Origin: Paramecium tetraurelia | Lineage: Eukaryota > Ciliophora > Oligohymenophorea > Peniculida > Parameciidae | Direction of reading: 5' to 3' | NCBI RefSeq assembly: GCF_000165425.1 | Contig: NW_001799511.1 | Span: forward strand, 288,096 to 352,095 | Length of the DNA: 64,000 nt | Shown: positions 24,323 to 37,991 of the stretch, one piece after another | Position numbering within the stretch: the first letter of the stretch is position 1 | Layout of the letters: each line of letters opens with the position of its first letter | Position numbers and translations under genes: made by a program | Notes under the pieces: generated by a model | Told to the model about the DNA's origin: nothing | Database searches by the model: none | Seen by the model: only the letters and a program-made list of their open reading frames with translations

Positions 24323-27300
24323 ATGTACATAGAAAAAAAATGTAATTATTTCTCATATCCATAGAATAGGCATACACTAAATTCATAAATAAAAATAATT
24401 GGGAAGAGGCTCTTGCATCCGATTATGATTAGGCTGAAAAATTGGAAGCCTTTTTTCTGAGATATCATAGAGGACCCTAAGAATTGAAAATGGCTATAGA
24501 TAATGTAACTCTCAAATATTTTCCCACTCTATTATAATGTTGCCTTGAAAGTTTGGTATTCTTATCAAAACCGAACAAAAAAAAATATAGTGGTTATATA
24601 GATCAAATTTTGGGGTCAACTCACTTTTATAATTTATTCTCTAAAGAGCTTCAAATTATGAACGCAAAGCTTGGTTGGGGGGATGATGATGTAACAAGAT
24701 ACCAAAAGTTTATTAATTATTTCTTAAAGGTTGTCCACAATTCATTAGAATTATAATTGTAATAGCTCCCAAAATATGTAAATCTCTTAAGAGAAACAGT
24801 TTCTAACTTAGAGAAAAGAAACTCAAAATTCACTCAAGTGCTCAGGGATATTAAAGATTTATATGATAAACTAACAAATCCTCAACCATCATCTATTTAT
24901 TAACCAAAGCCCTAAAATGTTGTCAATTAAGGAACGAATTAACAATAAACCCAGGAACCTTAGTATCGACCTAGAAACTTTTAGGTGGAATTTCTAAAAG
25001 ATAACCGCCAAAACAATGTAAATTTACCTCAAAGCCAGAGTTATTAAAATAATCTACCTTAAATATAATAATAACAATTTGTTTAAATCCAACCGACATC
25101 AAATAATACATAATCAAATATATATTAACCAAGACTAAATTAAGCCAACAATATTTAAACCTATTAATAAAATAATATCTAAAACTCTAAGATTGATAAT
25201 AATAATTTGTAAGGATTTCAAACCTTACAATTTGATTCATAATCTTAAATACCGTAGAATCATCGTCCGCCTTTATAAACAAACACATAATAACAATATC
25301 AACATAATCAATAAACACCTCAATAATCATAAATATAGCAAAATTCATTTGTTCCTTACTAATCATTTCAAAACTAATAAATATAATAAAATCAATATCC
25401 GCCACCATAATAATAAATTCAGCAGAATCAAACTACGTCTCAATAATTAGATTCATACTATTAAAAATAGCAAAATCAACCCGAGTACTATTAACCAAAA
25501 TAATAGAAGTAACAAGAAGAGCAATGGGTAGAAAAGCCTCAAGTTTAACAGTTCAGAAGAAGCGATATCCCAAGATAATAAGATAACTAAAACAAATATT
25601 AGTAATAATATAGAGAAGATAATGGTTCACAGTACGAAGTTAAAAAAAATAGTGGTCCACAATATGAAGTTAAATAATATGATGTTCCACAGTATGAAGT
25701 TAAAAAGTCTAATGCACCGGAATACGAAGCTAAATAATATAATACACAGTATGAAGCTAAATAAAATAATGATCCGCAGTATGAAGCTAAATAATATAAT
25801 GCACAATAATATAATACACAACAGTATGATGAGAAACAATATAATTCATCATAGTGTGAAGTTAAATAATCCAATGCATCTCTATATGAAGCCAAACAAT
25901 ATAATGAACAAAAATATGAAGGCAAACAATATAATACACGACAGTATAATGATAAATAAGATAATGCACCGGAGTATGAAGTTAAAAAGCCTACAAAATT
26001 TTCAAGAAATTATGAAAATTCACAATAGGAATATAGAAGTAGTAATTAAGGATATCAAAATAAACCTATTAATATTGAAAATTATAAACCTAATATCGAA
26101 TATTATAACCAGATGAAGAATTTTTATTAATAGAATTAATCTAGTTATGAATAAAACAGACAAAAATAAACAGAATAAGCTTATGTAAGTTACAAGGATT
26201 GCTCTATAGAACCTATGGTTAAAGAATTTGAAACTGTTCCTAATAAAGATTTTGTATATGGTGGGTGTATTTTTGAGATTCCAATTGGATAGCCATTCAA
26301 AAGTAGAGAGTTGTTTTTGAATAATCACTTTTTTATTCTAAGAGAGGATTACTTAAAGAGTTTTAGAAATGTAGTTGCTAGATTAAAATAAAATCATTTT
26401 GAGGAATTAAGTTACGAGGTATTGTAAAATGCATTTTTATATTACAATGTTCTTATTGAAAATATTACTGTCACTAATAGAGGACTTCAATTTGCTGTTA
26501 CCATGAATGCATATGACGCAAGGAATAATAGTATAAATTGGGTAAAAACAACAAGACTTATGCCAGGTTCCTTACTCTTATTAGTAATTTCTATTATAAT
26601 ATTAAGTCAACCATAAAACTTGAATTTATGTTATTCGGAACTGTAGTAGAAAAGCCCAAGGCAGATAGAAATGGTAGAGTTGCTATTCTTCTTATATTGA
26701 TTGGTCTTTCCATTAAAGAATAATTAAAATTTGTGAATAGTTTATTAAGTCAAGGTAATATAACTAAAATATACAAGAACAAAATTTGGTAGCTATAGAG
26801 AACAAAACATATTTTGAAACATATACCCACTTTTTGAGTTGTTTGTAAATGATTGAGCCAAGTAGATTTCCCTTCGCTGAACAAATAGTGTTTGGTTCAA
26901 AAGTTATGCCTAGGCCAGGATATTTAGATAATCAGCAAGTGAGAAATGAAGGTATTGTTTATGATATTGATCTCAAATTTGACTTGCATCAATAAAAGCG
27001 AATTGGATAAAAGGAAAGAATAAATATAATGAGAGAATGGCCTAATGTTAATACTGAGAGTTTGGATGAATCTTAATTGTAAGCTATAAAGTCAATATTG
27101 AAAAATGGTATCTCATTGATTTAGGGGCCTCCAGGTACAGGGAAAACATTCTGTGGAGCCTTGGGTGTCAGAATATTATTAGAGAATCAGTATAAGTGGA
27201 ATTAAAACTATCAGTATCAAAATAAACCAATTTTGATTGTGTGTTAAACAAATCATGCTTTAGATTAGTTCTTGTCACACATGCTAACTTTTTGCAGAAT

Positions 27301-30300
27301 GGAGGATATTGTTAGAATAGGAGGTCGATGTAAGGTGAAGGAATTTGAACCAATGCTTTTGACAAGTAACTAGCAATTAAGAAAAATTCATTTTAATTGG
27401 CCTGATTTTTTAGATTTAAGAGAGGATTTGGATATAAAGCTGAGAAATTTATTAAATTTGACAGATAATGTGAATTATAAAGATGTTGAATAATATATGC
27501 CTGAATTGCTTGAGAGAGTAATTTTCCAATACTTAGAAATTGAGGATCTTAATTTCCATAACCCTCTATCATCAGTTTCTCGAAAATAAATTATGCATAT
27601 GTGGTTGGATAATTTTAAACCTCAAATAGAATAGGCTAATAAAATTATTGATATTGAAGAGGCAAATTCCAATTACTTATTATAAAGGTAAGTTAATAGA
27701 AAAAAATTTAAGCCAATTCTTGTTTACAAATTTAGCGATTTGGATCACCAATTTCGATTAACTGATGAGGCTTAATAATAATTAGATGATGATTTAGATG
27801 AAGAGTTTTTAGATGAAAATTAAAATATTGATTCTGATGAAGAGGAAAATAGAAAGATCTTCACTACTTCAGAAAAATCAGGGAAGGAGGAATTTGTAAG
27901 AAAACTTATTGAAGATTCAAGAACAATGAAGAGATTGTTAAATCGATTAGGCTAGGAGAATGAAGTTAGCTTTAATGTTATTTTGAATGAAATCAATCAA
28001 AAATAGAATTATTAAATATGGGAAATGCCATAAGCCAAAAGGAATGTGATCACAAGATACATATTTAGTCAGAAATTTTAGCATTTATTCCAACTTTTGT
28101 AAAGAGAAGTTGACTAATATGAAATTTATGTAAAATAACTAAAATAAGCGTATATTGACAGGGATATGAAATACATACAAACTAAGAGAATAGTGGGAGC
28201 AACTTTGTCAGGATGTGCAAAATATGCAGAAAAATTATCAAATTTAAAGTTTAATATTCTGGTTGTTGAAGAGGCAGGAGAAGTATTGGAATCTAATTTA
28301 ATCGCTGTATTGTCATAACAAATAAATCATTTAATTTTAATTGGTGATCATTAGTAATTGAAGCCACACCTGGAATGCTATGATTTGGAAGTGAAATTTA
28401 GAGCAAATATTTCATTATTTGAAAGACTAATAAAAAATGGATTAGAATATGCCACCTTAAGATATTAGAGGAGAATGAAATCTAAATTTGCTGACTTTAT
28501 TCGTTTAATCTACAAAGATTATAAGGATCACAGCTCAATAGAAGAATAAAACAAAATACATTTGGAAGGATTTAACTCTGATTTGCTCTTTTTTGATCAT
28601 AGAAAAAGTGAAGATAAAAAATTATACTCAAGTTCTAAATAAAATTAATTTGAAGCTAGGATGATTGTAAAAATGGTTGATTATTTATTGAAAAATGGTC
28701 ATACAAATTAATAAATAACTATCCTAACAACTTATGTGAGATAGGCACTATATATACAAAAAGAATGTGGAAATAGAAATATTAAAGTTTAGGCAATCGA
28801 CAATTATTAAGGAGAAGAAAATGATATAATATTGTTATCATTGGTTAGATCAAATGATGAATACAAATTGGGTTTTGTTGCAATAGATAATCGTGTCTGT
28901 GTAGCATTATCTCGAGCAAGATTGGGATTGTATGTATTTGGCGATTTCGATTTTATTAAAGTGTGCATAAAAGATCACCTGAAGAAAGACCCTTTAAAAA
29001 GAACCCCAGATGTTACAGGCTTGTGGTTAAAAATAATAGACTTAGCAGAGCAAAAAGGAGTAATTAAGAATCACATTGAGTTGAAATGTTCGTCCCATAA
29101 TTAAATAACAAAAATATATGATGTAAAAGATTGGGATCAAGTGAAAGGAGGTGGCTGTTAAAATACATGTGGGGCTGAATTCCCTTGTGGCCATATTTGT
29201 CAATTAAGATGCCACAAATCTAACCATCTTCAAAATGATTGCCCAGAAAACTGTGAAAAGATATTAACATGTGGTCATTAATGTTATGGAAGGTGTAAGT
29301 AGTATCCTTGCCCTCCTTGCAGGACAATGGTTTAAAAATAGATTTAAGAATGTGGTCACACTACCTCAATATAATGTTCTGACCAACATAAAAAGACTAA
29401 ATGCCGAGAAAGGTGTGAAAAGATTTTAAATTGCGGCCATTAATGTGCTCTTTAATGCATCGATGATTGCAAAATGAACAAATGTTTAATATAAATTTAA
29501 TACACTTTGCCATTATGCAAACATGTAATGTCTATTGGATGTGATGATCAAAATTACCTAAATAAGTTGATATGTCAATAGCCCTGCCAAAGCTAATCGA
29601 TATGTGGACATTAATGTTGTGGAAGTTGTGGGGTATGTTTTGAAAAATTCCATTACCCATGTTAAAATGTTTGTGAAAAGATATTATTATGTGGTCATAA
29701 ATGCAAACAACTGTGTTCTGTTGAGTGTTATAAGTGTGAAGATAAATGTGAGATAGAATGTAATTGTAACACTTAATGTAAAAAGAAATGCAATGAAAAG
29801 TGTAATCCATGCCAAAATAATTGCAAGTTGAGTTGCCAACACACCAATTGCACAAAAAAATGCTATGAAATATGTGATAGGAAGCCTTGCAATTAAAAAT
29901 GTGATAAGAAGCTAAAATGTGGTTGTGATTGTATGGGATTTTGTGGAGAGGTTTGCCCTGAGATTTGTTAGATCTAAGATCATAAAAACTAATTTGCTGA
30001 TAAGGACACAATTTATTATTAATTGGAGTGTAAATGCAATTTTATAAGTGAGGCGGAATTCCTAGACTAATATTTTGATAGTTAACAATCAAATTTTATT
30101 CACTGTCCAAAATGCAATTAGATTATTTGGAGAAGTAGAAGATATTAAAGTCAGGTCAAAAACTCATTAATTTAGTTTAATATTGAAAAAGAGAAGGCAT
30201 TACTTAAATAATAAATTACTAATGATAAAATCAAATCAGCCATTAAACTGACTGAAGAAAAACTAGAGTTAATATAAAAAAACAAAATAAAGGATAATGA

Positions 30301-30736
30301 TAGCTTTTTGGATAAAATCTTACAGGGTTTAAAATATGAAATGCAATAATATAATGCATGGAAACCTCAAAAGATGTCATATCACTATTTCAAGTGTGTC
30401 AAAAGACAATTAAAATATTATGAAACCACTCTGGAATTAATTGGATGTTTAAATGATAATCAACTATTCAATATCCATAAAAACAATTTGATTCACCAAT
30501 ATTTACTGAATGAAGATTTTAGAAGTTCCTATTCAAAAAGCTTTTGGTGGAAAGTCGCATATAAAATGGAGAACCTGTTATTATATTAAAAAATCATTGC
30601 TCAATATTAAAAGACTAAAGACATAGAATTCCAAAATATTTCTTATGCAATTGAAGATTCAAATTTCTATTTAGATGATGGAAAAAAACAATCATTTGAG
30701 AAGATCTTAAATGAATCAATCGCTGGTTAATAATGA
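24323..30736 (+). CDS. ZNFX1: ZNFX1-like SF1 RNA helicase with NFX1 zinc fingers
   Basis: A giant protein of about 2,100 residues. Start MYIEKK with a 23-nt intron at 24342-24364; further 23-nt introns near 26572 and 26755. Order: helical N-terminus, a 700-residue Gln/Asn/Tyr/Pro-rich disordered region (24900-26150) with a repeat array, a ZNFX1-specific block (FEIPIGQPFKSRELFLNNHF, TTRLMPGSLLLL), and an Upf1/SEN1-type helicase: QGPPGTGKTF (Walker A), LVVEEAGEVLESN (DEAG-type box), GDHQQLKPHLECYDL, RYQRRMKSKFADF, DNYQGEENDIILLSL, VALSRARLGLYVFGD. After this come about ten Cys/His clusters of NFX1 type (CGHQCYGRCK, CGHKCKQLCSVEC) and a coiled C-terminus. ZNFX1 acts in small-RNA inheritance in worms and antiviral RNA sensing in mammals; a small-RNA role here is inference. 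Confidence 0.92.
25625..25990 (+). repeat. Degenerate Tyr/Gln repeat array inside the helicase gene
   Basis: About a dozen imperfect units of 30-40 bp encoding variants of PQYEVK followed by a short spacer (PQYEVKQYDV, PEYEAKQYNT, PQYEAKQNND). Several units match closely at the DNA level. It sits within a longer Gln/Asn/Tyr-rich disordered region, of the composition that drives condensate formation. Confidence 0.8.
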
Positions 30737-30769
30737 AAATCATGTAGGTTATTTAAACAAGTATTAAAT

Positions 30770-31904
30770 TCATTTAAAAAAATAACTATAAACATCGTTT
30801 CCAAATGATAATGGTTTAGCTATTAATCTTCCCATTAATCCCTTAGGCTTTTTTGGTTTGTGTTACTTTTCTTTCCTTTTAATGAATCCAATATCTAAAA
30901 GTACCTATACCAATCTCTTCTGTTTCCTACATTTTTGTATTTCTCGATAGAAATTATTTATCAATCCTCTCTTGATGAACTCAGTTATTTTTTAAAAGTC
31001 GTTTATTTTCAATAAATAATTCTCAAAATATTTCAGCATCGATAGTATAATCTTGGTTAATATGTCTTCCCCTTCTATAAAAAACATTGCCAATATAACC
31101 AAAGAGAATTATATCGGAGCATGTTGCATACACAAAGTCAAATAAAATGCATTCACACACATACTCATATCCTCAATTCCAAGGCTTAAAAAATGGTGAT
31201 ATAATGCAGGCATTCTTTTCCTTAAATTTGAAGTTGAATTTTGCTACCAATAGGAACAATCCTGGTGTATCATTAATATAACATTATCTCCACTCCCTAT
31301 CCATTATTATGGTTCTTAGAATTTCAAATATAGCTTCATCATTATTGAAGTCCAAATACATAAGAGCTGCAACAATGAAATTCATTCCCTAACCATAAGA
31401 TACTTCTGAATCCAAATTACTGTAAGCCACCAGTATGTCCTACAGTCTTTAAAGTACTTCTTCTTTCTAAAAATAAATTGAACTCTTAAAAGTTCTATTA
31501 ACGTCCTTACTGATACATTCATAATTTTTTTCTTTCACTTGACTTTTTAGTTAGGCAAATTAACAAGACATTTAGCATTGCATCGTTATGAAATCAAAAA
31601 CTTGCTTCACTGTTAATGATCTTGTAGTAAATATTGATAATAGTAGGTTTTTATTTGAATCGTACGTTCCAGTCTTTAAAAGGGTTTACCACTCTGAATG
31701 TGATAGCACTTACACATCTATGTTATAATATTTCAACTCTAGATTCAATTATTCATAATAATCATCTTCCCATACATAACTTGGAATAGGTTTTAAAATA
31801 GCTAATTCATCCTCAACAGTTATCTCATGAGAACTTTTTTCATCAAAGAGCGAGTATGCACACTGATTGCTTTTTCTGAATGGATTAAAGTATTATTAAA
31901 TCAT
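30770..31904 (-). CDS. TBC-domain Rab GTPase-activating protein
   Basis: Starts MIQQYFNPFRKSNQCAYSLFDEK. The TBC fold has both catalytic fingers: the Arg finger in CISKDVNRTF (IxxDxxR form) and the Gln finger in SYGQGMNFIVAALMYLDF (YxQ form). These supply residues in trans to stimulate GTP hydrolysis by Rab proteins. Later blocks: IFEILRTIMDREW, HHFLSLGIEDMSMCVNAFYLTL, VILAMFFIEGEDILTKIIL. One join near 31240 needs an intron of about 37 nt and is the least certain part. The C-terminus is basic (FIKRKEKQHKPKKPKG). The Rab target is unknown; a Rab gene lies 12 kb away. Confidence 0.85.
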
Positions 31905-32882
31905 ATTGGTTAAGTATTATATAGAATAAACTTAATATTATAGTTTAATAAATGTACATTTAGCAGCTAACTCATCTGAACAAATTTAAGAATTTATCAA
32001 AATTTAAGTAATATTTATATCTAAATCAAAAAGAAATGACTAATAATGAAAGTTGAATTTTAAAGTAATTGGTTAATAAATATTTCATCTGGTGTAGGAA
32101 TTTTCAAATTATGAACAAATGTTTATTATTCCTTTATTGTTCAATAATCACTTAAATATAATTGACAATAAAATAATGATCATATATTGTTGTTTCTAAA
32201 TTAATTAAGCTGGATACTAGATAATTTAGTCTTCTCATATGATATCCCACCCCTTAATAATTTAATGAAAAAGGAAATCTTGCTAATAGAGTTGATATAT
32301 TATGTATTAATAGTTAAATATTTGCTGATTAATTATATTATGTAATAAAAAAATATTCAGAATATTAATTTAACAATATAGATTTTATAATAAGATTGTA
32401 ATTTATGTGTTATTCAAAATGAATATGAAACTCAATTTTTTGTTATTCTTTTCTTTAATGCAGTGTTGCTCGAACTGATCATTGTAATCCTAACTTATTT
32501 TTGATTTAGTATTAATTGAAATAGAATAGTTAATATATAGTATAATCCATTATTACATATTGAATGATTTGATTGCAGAATATCCTTAGGATTGATATTT
32601 TGAAAAGAACTAATATAGGGAGAGTCAAGCAAGTGCTGCTTTGAATTTTTATCAAAAGAATAGAATTATATAACGATAATTTGTGTGTAATAAAAAGATT
32701 TTCTCCATAATTGTTCTGATAACCTTGGAGAATGTGGAAATGAATAATAGATGAGTTTTAAAATGTCCTATTAAGTTTTGATTAATTCACATTAATATAT
32801 AATATATTCTTAATGCACCAATCAAATCTTAGTATAATATTTTAAGTACGCAAAATATTAAGTGACATTTTTAATAATAAAA
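31905..32882. other. Long intergenic region upstream of histone H3
   Basis: About 980 bp without a convincing gene. From 32420 an ATG opens a signal-peptide-like run (MKLNFLLFFSLMQCC) that meets a TGA after 18 codons, and 32640-32760 holds a Cys-containing frame (NCSDNLGECGNE). A spliced secreted protein might link them, but I could not join them cleanly. The part next to H3 is AT-rich and probably promoter. Confidence 0.3.
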
Positions 32883-33305
<423 letters not shown>

Positions 33306-33565
33306 TATTCTTACAAAATTTAACGAAAAATTTATTATATATAATTAATGAAATTCTAAAGCATATGATATAAAGAGTTTATTATAGAAACCTCATTAAG
33401 TATAGAAAATTGGGTTTGAGTAATCAGTGGGTTCTAATAGTAAAGTGAAAATTATCATCAAACAAGGTATTTGAGTTTGAGAACTGTATTTTTGGAGAGC
33501 TTGGAACATTTAAGACTTAATAAAGATGTCTATATTTGTATAATTTTTAATACTACTTAAGTAAA

Positions 33566-34761
33566 TCAATTAAAAGCTTTTTTACCAACTATAATATAAT
33601 CGTCATAAAGTTTTTTCTTAACATAAGGATTTTTGACTTTAGGTTTCACGTGAGGTTTAATGATAGGAGGTAATCTGGAGTGCAAGCTTCCGTCTCTTAC
33701 TTTCTCATTCTCATCATCAGATTAATTCAATTTGCCTTCCAACTTTACTTCCAACTTTATTGTGCCGGGATAAATACCCTTATTTAATCTGGTTTTTGGT
33801 TTTGTAATTGTGATTGCCTTACCAAATTGAGTACTATCACTGGACTGAGACATCGGAGCATCCCAAAATTCTTCAAAGAATTCATGTCTGAGTGCCTCCT
33901 CCGCAGTGATTCTCTTAGTTGGATCAAGTTACAATAATTTATAAAGTAAGTCTATGCAATCAGGTCCAGCATGTGGAGATACTAATCTTTCCAGTCCGAT
34001 TCCTTTTTAGGGTTTAAAATTAAATTCCATATGAGAAGCTTGAGATTTGAATCTGTTCAAGAGTTCAGGTTCAGGAGTGCCTAAGATTTTGAAGATTTTG
34101 TTAATTTGATCTAATTCATTTTCACCTTGAAATAGAGGTAACAGTGCAATAATTTCAAACATCACACACCCAACTCCCCAAATATCCATTTTTTGATCGT
34201 AGTAACCATCTGTCATTAGACATTCAGGTGCTCTGTACCATCTTGTGCTGATGTATTCAGTATATGGATGAGTCGAATGTATCCCTTTGCAACTTCCCAA
34301 GTCTGCTACTTTAACATTGTCATTTTTGATCAGAATATTTTCAGGTTTAATATCTCTATGAAAGAAATTGCGTTTGTGCATGTAATCCAAGGCTTTTAAT
34401 ACTTGATGCATATATTTTTTGACTTTGGCCATGCTCATATATGAATTTCTATTCTTTATGCAGTCATAAAGATTCATTTCCATTAATTCACATACCAAAG
34501 CCAATCTTCCACTAGGTTCGTCATAGAGAACTTCATGCAATTTCACAATATTTGGATGTTATTACAGTTAATGTAAGGCTTAGATTTCTTTGAGGTTCTT
34601 CACTTAATCCTAATGATATTTAAAGATCATATTACCACACTATCAAATCTATTCTTCATGCATTTAATAGCAACTACTTACCCGGTTATCATTGATTTAG
34701 CTTTCAAGACTTCTGAGAAAGTACCTTCTCCTATTTTGACTAGAATGTAATATTGGTTCAT
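33566..34761 (-). CDS. MOK: MOK/RCK-family protein kinase
   Basis: A Ser/Thr kinase of the RCK (MAK/ICK/MOK) branch of CMGC kinases, known from cilium-length control. Start MNQYYILVKIGEGTFSEVLKA (Gly loop), then VVAIKCMKNRF (Lys), EIQALHQLQQHPNIVKLHEV, HRDIKPENILI (catalytic loop), VADLGSCKG (DLGS in place of DFG), YTEYISTRWYRAPEC (TEY activation site), DIWGVGCVMFEI, and LLQLDPTKRITAEEALRHEFF. The helix-C block reads like MOK. An intron near 34610-34635 is needed. The C-terminal tail (about 100 residues) is basic. Divergent to DRG2, with 48 bp between the two starts. Confidence 0.9.
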
Positions 34762-34809
34762 ACTACTCAATAAAAAAATAAATTTGATTTTTTACTAATA
34801 AAAATAATT

Positions 34810-36080
34810 ATGGGGCTCATTGAGAAAATCAAGGAAATTGAGGATGAAATGGCCAGAACTCAAAAGAATAAGGCAACTGAGTACCATATGGGTCAATTGA
34901 AGGCTAAATTGGCCAAATATCGTACTCAATTATTGGAGCCTCCTAAATCTGGTCCAAAGGGTGAAGGATTTGAAGTTTAAAAGTTTGGTAATGCAAGAGT
35001 TTGTATGATTGGATTCCCATCCGTCGGAAAGGTAAGAACATCATCTCTATCTCCAAGTCCACCATTCTCTCAACTTTAACAAAAACCTAATCCTTAGTGG
35101 CTGCTTACGAATTTACTACATTAACATGCATTCCTGGAGTAATTGACTATAAAGATGCCAAAATCTAATTGCTTGATCTCCCAGGAATTATTGAAGGAGC
35201 CTCTGAAGGCAGGGGAAGAGGAAGACAAGTCATTGCAGTTGCTAAAGCCTGTGATCTGGTTCTAATGGTCTTGGAAGCCGATAAAGCAGAGGATCAAAGA
35301 AGGAAACTCACTTTGGAACTCGACAAGATGGGTATTAGACTGAATAGAAGGAAACCAGATGTGACTATCACACCAAATAAATCAGGAATGTATCACATAT
35401 CATTATCACTTTTAGGGTTCGTATTACATCAACTATCAAATTGACCAAAGTGGATGAAAAATTAATTAAGAACATTATGTAAGAATATAAAATCCATAAC
35501 GTTGATATACTGATCAGAGAGGATATCACAGTAGATGATTTGATTGATATTATAGAAGGAAACAGAAAATATGTCAAGTGTCTCTATGTTTTCAACAAAA
35601 TTGATAAGATATCTATTGAAGAAGTGGATGAAATCGCCAGAAGAAAGGATCATTGTGTGATATCATGCAATTTGAAGCTCAATTTGGATTATTTGTTAGA
35701 GTGCATGTGGGACAAACTTGATTTAGTGAGAGTCTATACAAAGAAGAGAGGAAATTAGCCTGATTTCTCTGATCCAATAGTTCTCAGTAATGAACGTAAT
35801 GGTTTGATGGTTAGAAGTGTTTGTGCACAGATTCATAGAGAGTTGGTTGATGAATTCAAGTTTGCCATCGTTTGGGGGAGAAGTTGCAAGTAAGGTCTTT
35901 GATTTATGCAGGTTTAACCCATAGAAGGTTGGATTGAACCATGTATTAGCTGATGAGGATGTTCTGTAGATTTACAAGTCCAAAACTAAGGCGTAATTAG
36001 CCAAATAAAACAAATAAATCAAGGGCACTAAACATGATAGGAAAAAAGAGGAGAAAGGAGATAAAAGTTAAAAAAAATGA
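34810..36080 (+). CDS. DRG2: DRG2, developmentally regulated GTP-binding protein
   Basis: A translation-linked GTPase of the Obg family that works with a DFRP partner on ribosomes. Start [20 protein letters not shown] and [15 protein letters not shown] match DRG2 rather than DRG1. G motifs: GFPSVGKSTIL (G1, split by an intron), TTLTCIPGV (G2), [14 protein letters not shown] (G3), NKIDKI (G4), [13 protein letters not shown] (G5 and helix). The TGS domain is at the end ([22 protein letters not shown]), followed by a Lys-rich tail. Introns of 26, 26 and 22 nt near 35030, 35388 and 35890 are needed. All nucleotide motifs are intact. Confidence 0.94.
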
Positions 36081-36329
36081 ATGCTGTAATTGGTTATAAA
36101 TATATATATAATTAATTAACATAAATTTCATCTCAGGAGGTAATTAGGATTTTCTCTCATTAAATTATCCAAATTTAGTTACATAAAATAAATAATTGCG
36201 TTTCCCAAGGATTCCAAATATAAAATTACTGTTTTCTTACTTACTTGATATCAAGTAAATCAAACTAGTATGAATTATTATATTTGACTTTTTTACAATA
36301 AAAAATTCTTAATCTTAATTATTTTTGTA

Positions 36330-37286
36330 ATGTCTATAAATATAATCAAATCTCATAAAATTGAAGTACCCAAGCCAAGAGTAACACAAAATTATAGCAG
36401 GAATCATCTGACAACATCCAAAATACTTCGATGTATCACACTATTGTGTATTTTAATAGCAAAAAGTTTGGATGGATTTATTAGACTTTTATAATAAACA
36501 TGCTATCAAAAGTCAGAGTAGTGCATAGATACTAACTAGGTAGTTTCAACTACTAGATAACTGAACACACAAAAGACTTTGATGGAATTCGGATTCCTAA
36601 ATGGAAGAAGCTCTCCTATAAAAAAGAATAAATAGCCTTAGAAGAGCAGACAAAAAAATTATAAATTTCCTGAGTTATAGTATAGAATACGGAGATTAAG
36701 TTGTGGATGTGGGGAATGTGGGATGGTGGGACGTAAAATTAGGAAATTTCACGATATTCTGATTCCAAAAATGAAGGAAGTTTAAGATTAAGCAAGAGTA
36801 GGAAATGGGAATAAATTGAGGGGAATTTTTAGTCAAGTGACTAAGACTGCGAGGATGTGCATAAGTTTGAAAACTTTGCAATCAGAACGAGAAAGGGAGG
36901 AGAAAGTAGAGTTTAGTCCTGAGGGGAAGGGAAGTGTTTTTGACTTTTAATGTAAGCAGGTGTCTCGAAAGATTATTTACTAAAACTAAATGAATCAACT
37001 ACCGTTAATAAAGAAGCCTCAGATGAAGGATTACATGAGGAAGATAAACAACCTGAACAACTTAATTGAGTAGACTCAAATGATAACTACTCAGTCTTCA
37101 ACTTTGATCAGGAACTCAGCACCAAATTTAGATGCATTCGAAAAGAGACAGATGGAGAGTCCGATGTCGAAAAGAGAACAGTCAATGCATAGTTCTCGGT
37201 AGAAACAAAATATTTACTTATTAAAGACACCTCTGAATGGATTGAGTTTATCGAAGTTCAGCAGAGAGTTTAAAATAAAATAATGA
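36330..37286 (+). CDS. Hypothetical basic protein
   Basis: One uninterrupted frame of 318 residues. The N-terminus is basic (IIKSHKIEVPKPRVTQN) with one moderately hydrophobic stretch (LLCILIAKSLDGFI). A middle segment has a Cys cluster (LSCGCGECGMVGRKI), and the C-terminal part is Ser/Gln/Lys-rich (EKRQMESPMSKREQS). No domain recognised. The Cys cluster may bind a metal, but the spacing is not a known finger. Standard-code stops (TAA, TAG) are common inside, all read as Gln. Coding support is composition and length only. Confidence 0.5.
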
Positions 37287-37734
37287 AATATATTTAATTT
37301 TGGAATTAAAGCAACGATATTGAATAACAATCTAATCCTAAGGAGAAATCGGGGTTCTTATCTAAGTTTTCTCATTCTTTTAGATTTCTATAGCCATGTA
37401 AGATGAATACATACATATATGAGAGAAAGTGTATTGATAAGGTAGATGATGTATAATAAAGCAGCAATGAGAATTGAAAGAATTTCGTAATATTTTTCAG
37501 AGTGGGAATATGTTTTATGTTTGTGGCATTCCATTGATCATAGTGTTTCCATCCAAATTCGGTGGTTTATTTAATTTGGAGTATGATGTGTAAATAGATC
37601 ATTAAGTTTGTGTTTATTATAAAATGAGGGTAGAACTTTGTGAAGATGTTTTGTAATGGGGATAAATTCATTTACAAGAACATTTATGTGATTATTTTGA
37701 TTGAAACTGCATATTTTAGTTTGATCAACAAGAA
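37287..37734. other. Ambiguous interval with a possible short plus-strand ORF
   Basis: A 64-residue plus-strand frame at 37510-37704 (IPLIIVFPSKFGGLFNLEYD) overlaps an equally open minus-strand frame that could be a further exon of the secreted protein at 37735-37916. I cannot decide between them. The rest is AT-rich. Confidence 0.3.
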
Positions 37735-37916
37735 TTACATATTGGTGCCCCTCCTCTTAGGTATTTGAGTACTTAAAGAGTTTAGATGATGTCTTCGGAG
37801 TGGTTGTTTGCGTCTTCATTTCCAGGTGGGATCACTGGCATGAAGATTATTACAAAATAAAATACTTGCACCAATAATAATGTCATTTTGTTTTAAGTAT
37901 TCAGAATGGAATTCAT
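37735..37916 (-). CDS. Small secreted protein, possibly partial
   Basis: The frame includes a second Met that begins a good signal peptide (MTLLLVQVFYFVIIF) followed by a Pro/Asn-rich mature start (PVIPPGNEDANNHSED) and a short C-terminus ending GAPICNSC. It ends at the TGA on 37735-37737. A 32-nt intron-like segment overlapping the end could extend it to lower coordinates with about 100 more residues. No family recognised. It lies close to a second small secreted protein on the same strand. Confidence 0.35.
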
Positions 37917-37991
37917 TTCTGGGGGGATGAGAGGAATAAAGTGAAATTGCAGTACGAAAATGATGGATTTATATATATTTTAATAATGTTT

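Noticed and set aside
25599-25925. Tyr/Ser/Leu-rich minus-strand ORF and a Met/Lys-rich plus frame
   Set aside because: Both are shadows of the in-frame PQYEVK repeat array; only the helicase frame is continuous with conserved domains.
29532-30011. 159-codon minus-strand ORF rich in His, Tyr, Ile and Cys
   Set aside because: Antisense to the NFX1 zinc-finger part of the helicase gene; repeated TGT/TGC codons remove stops from the opposite strand.
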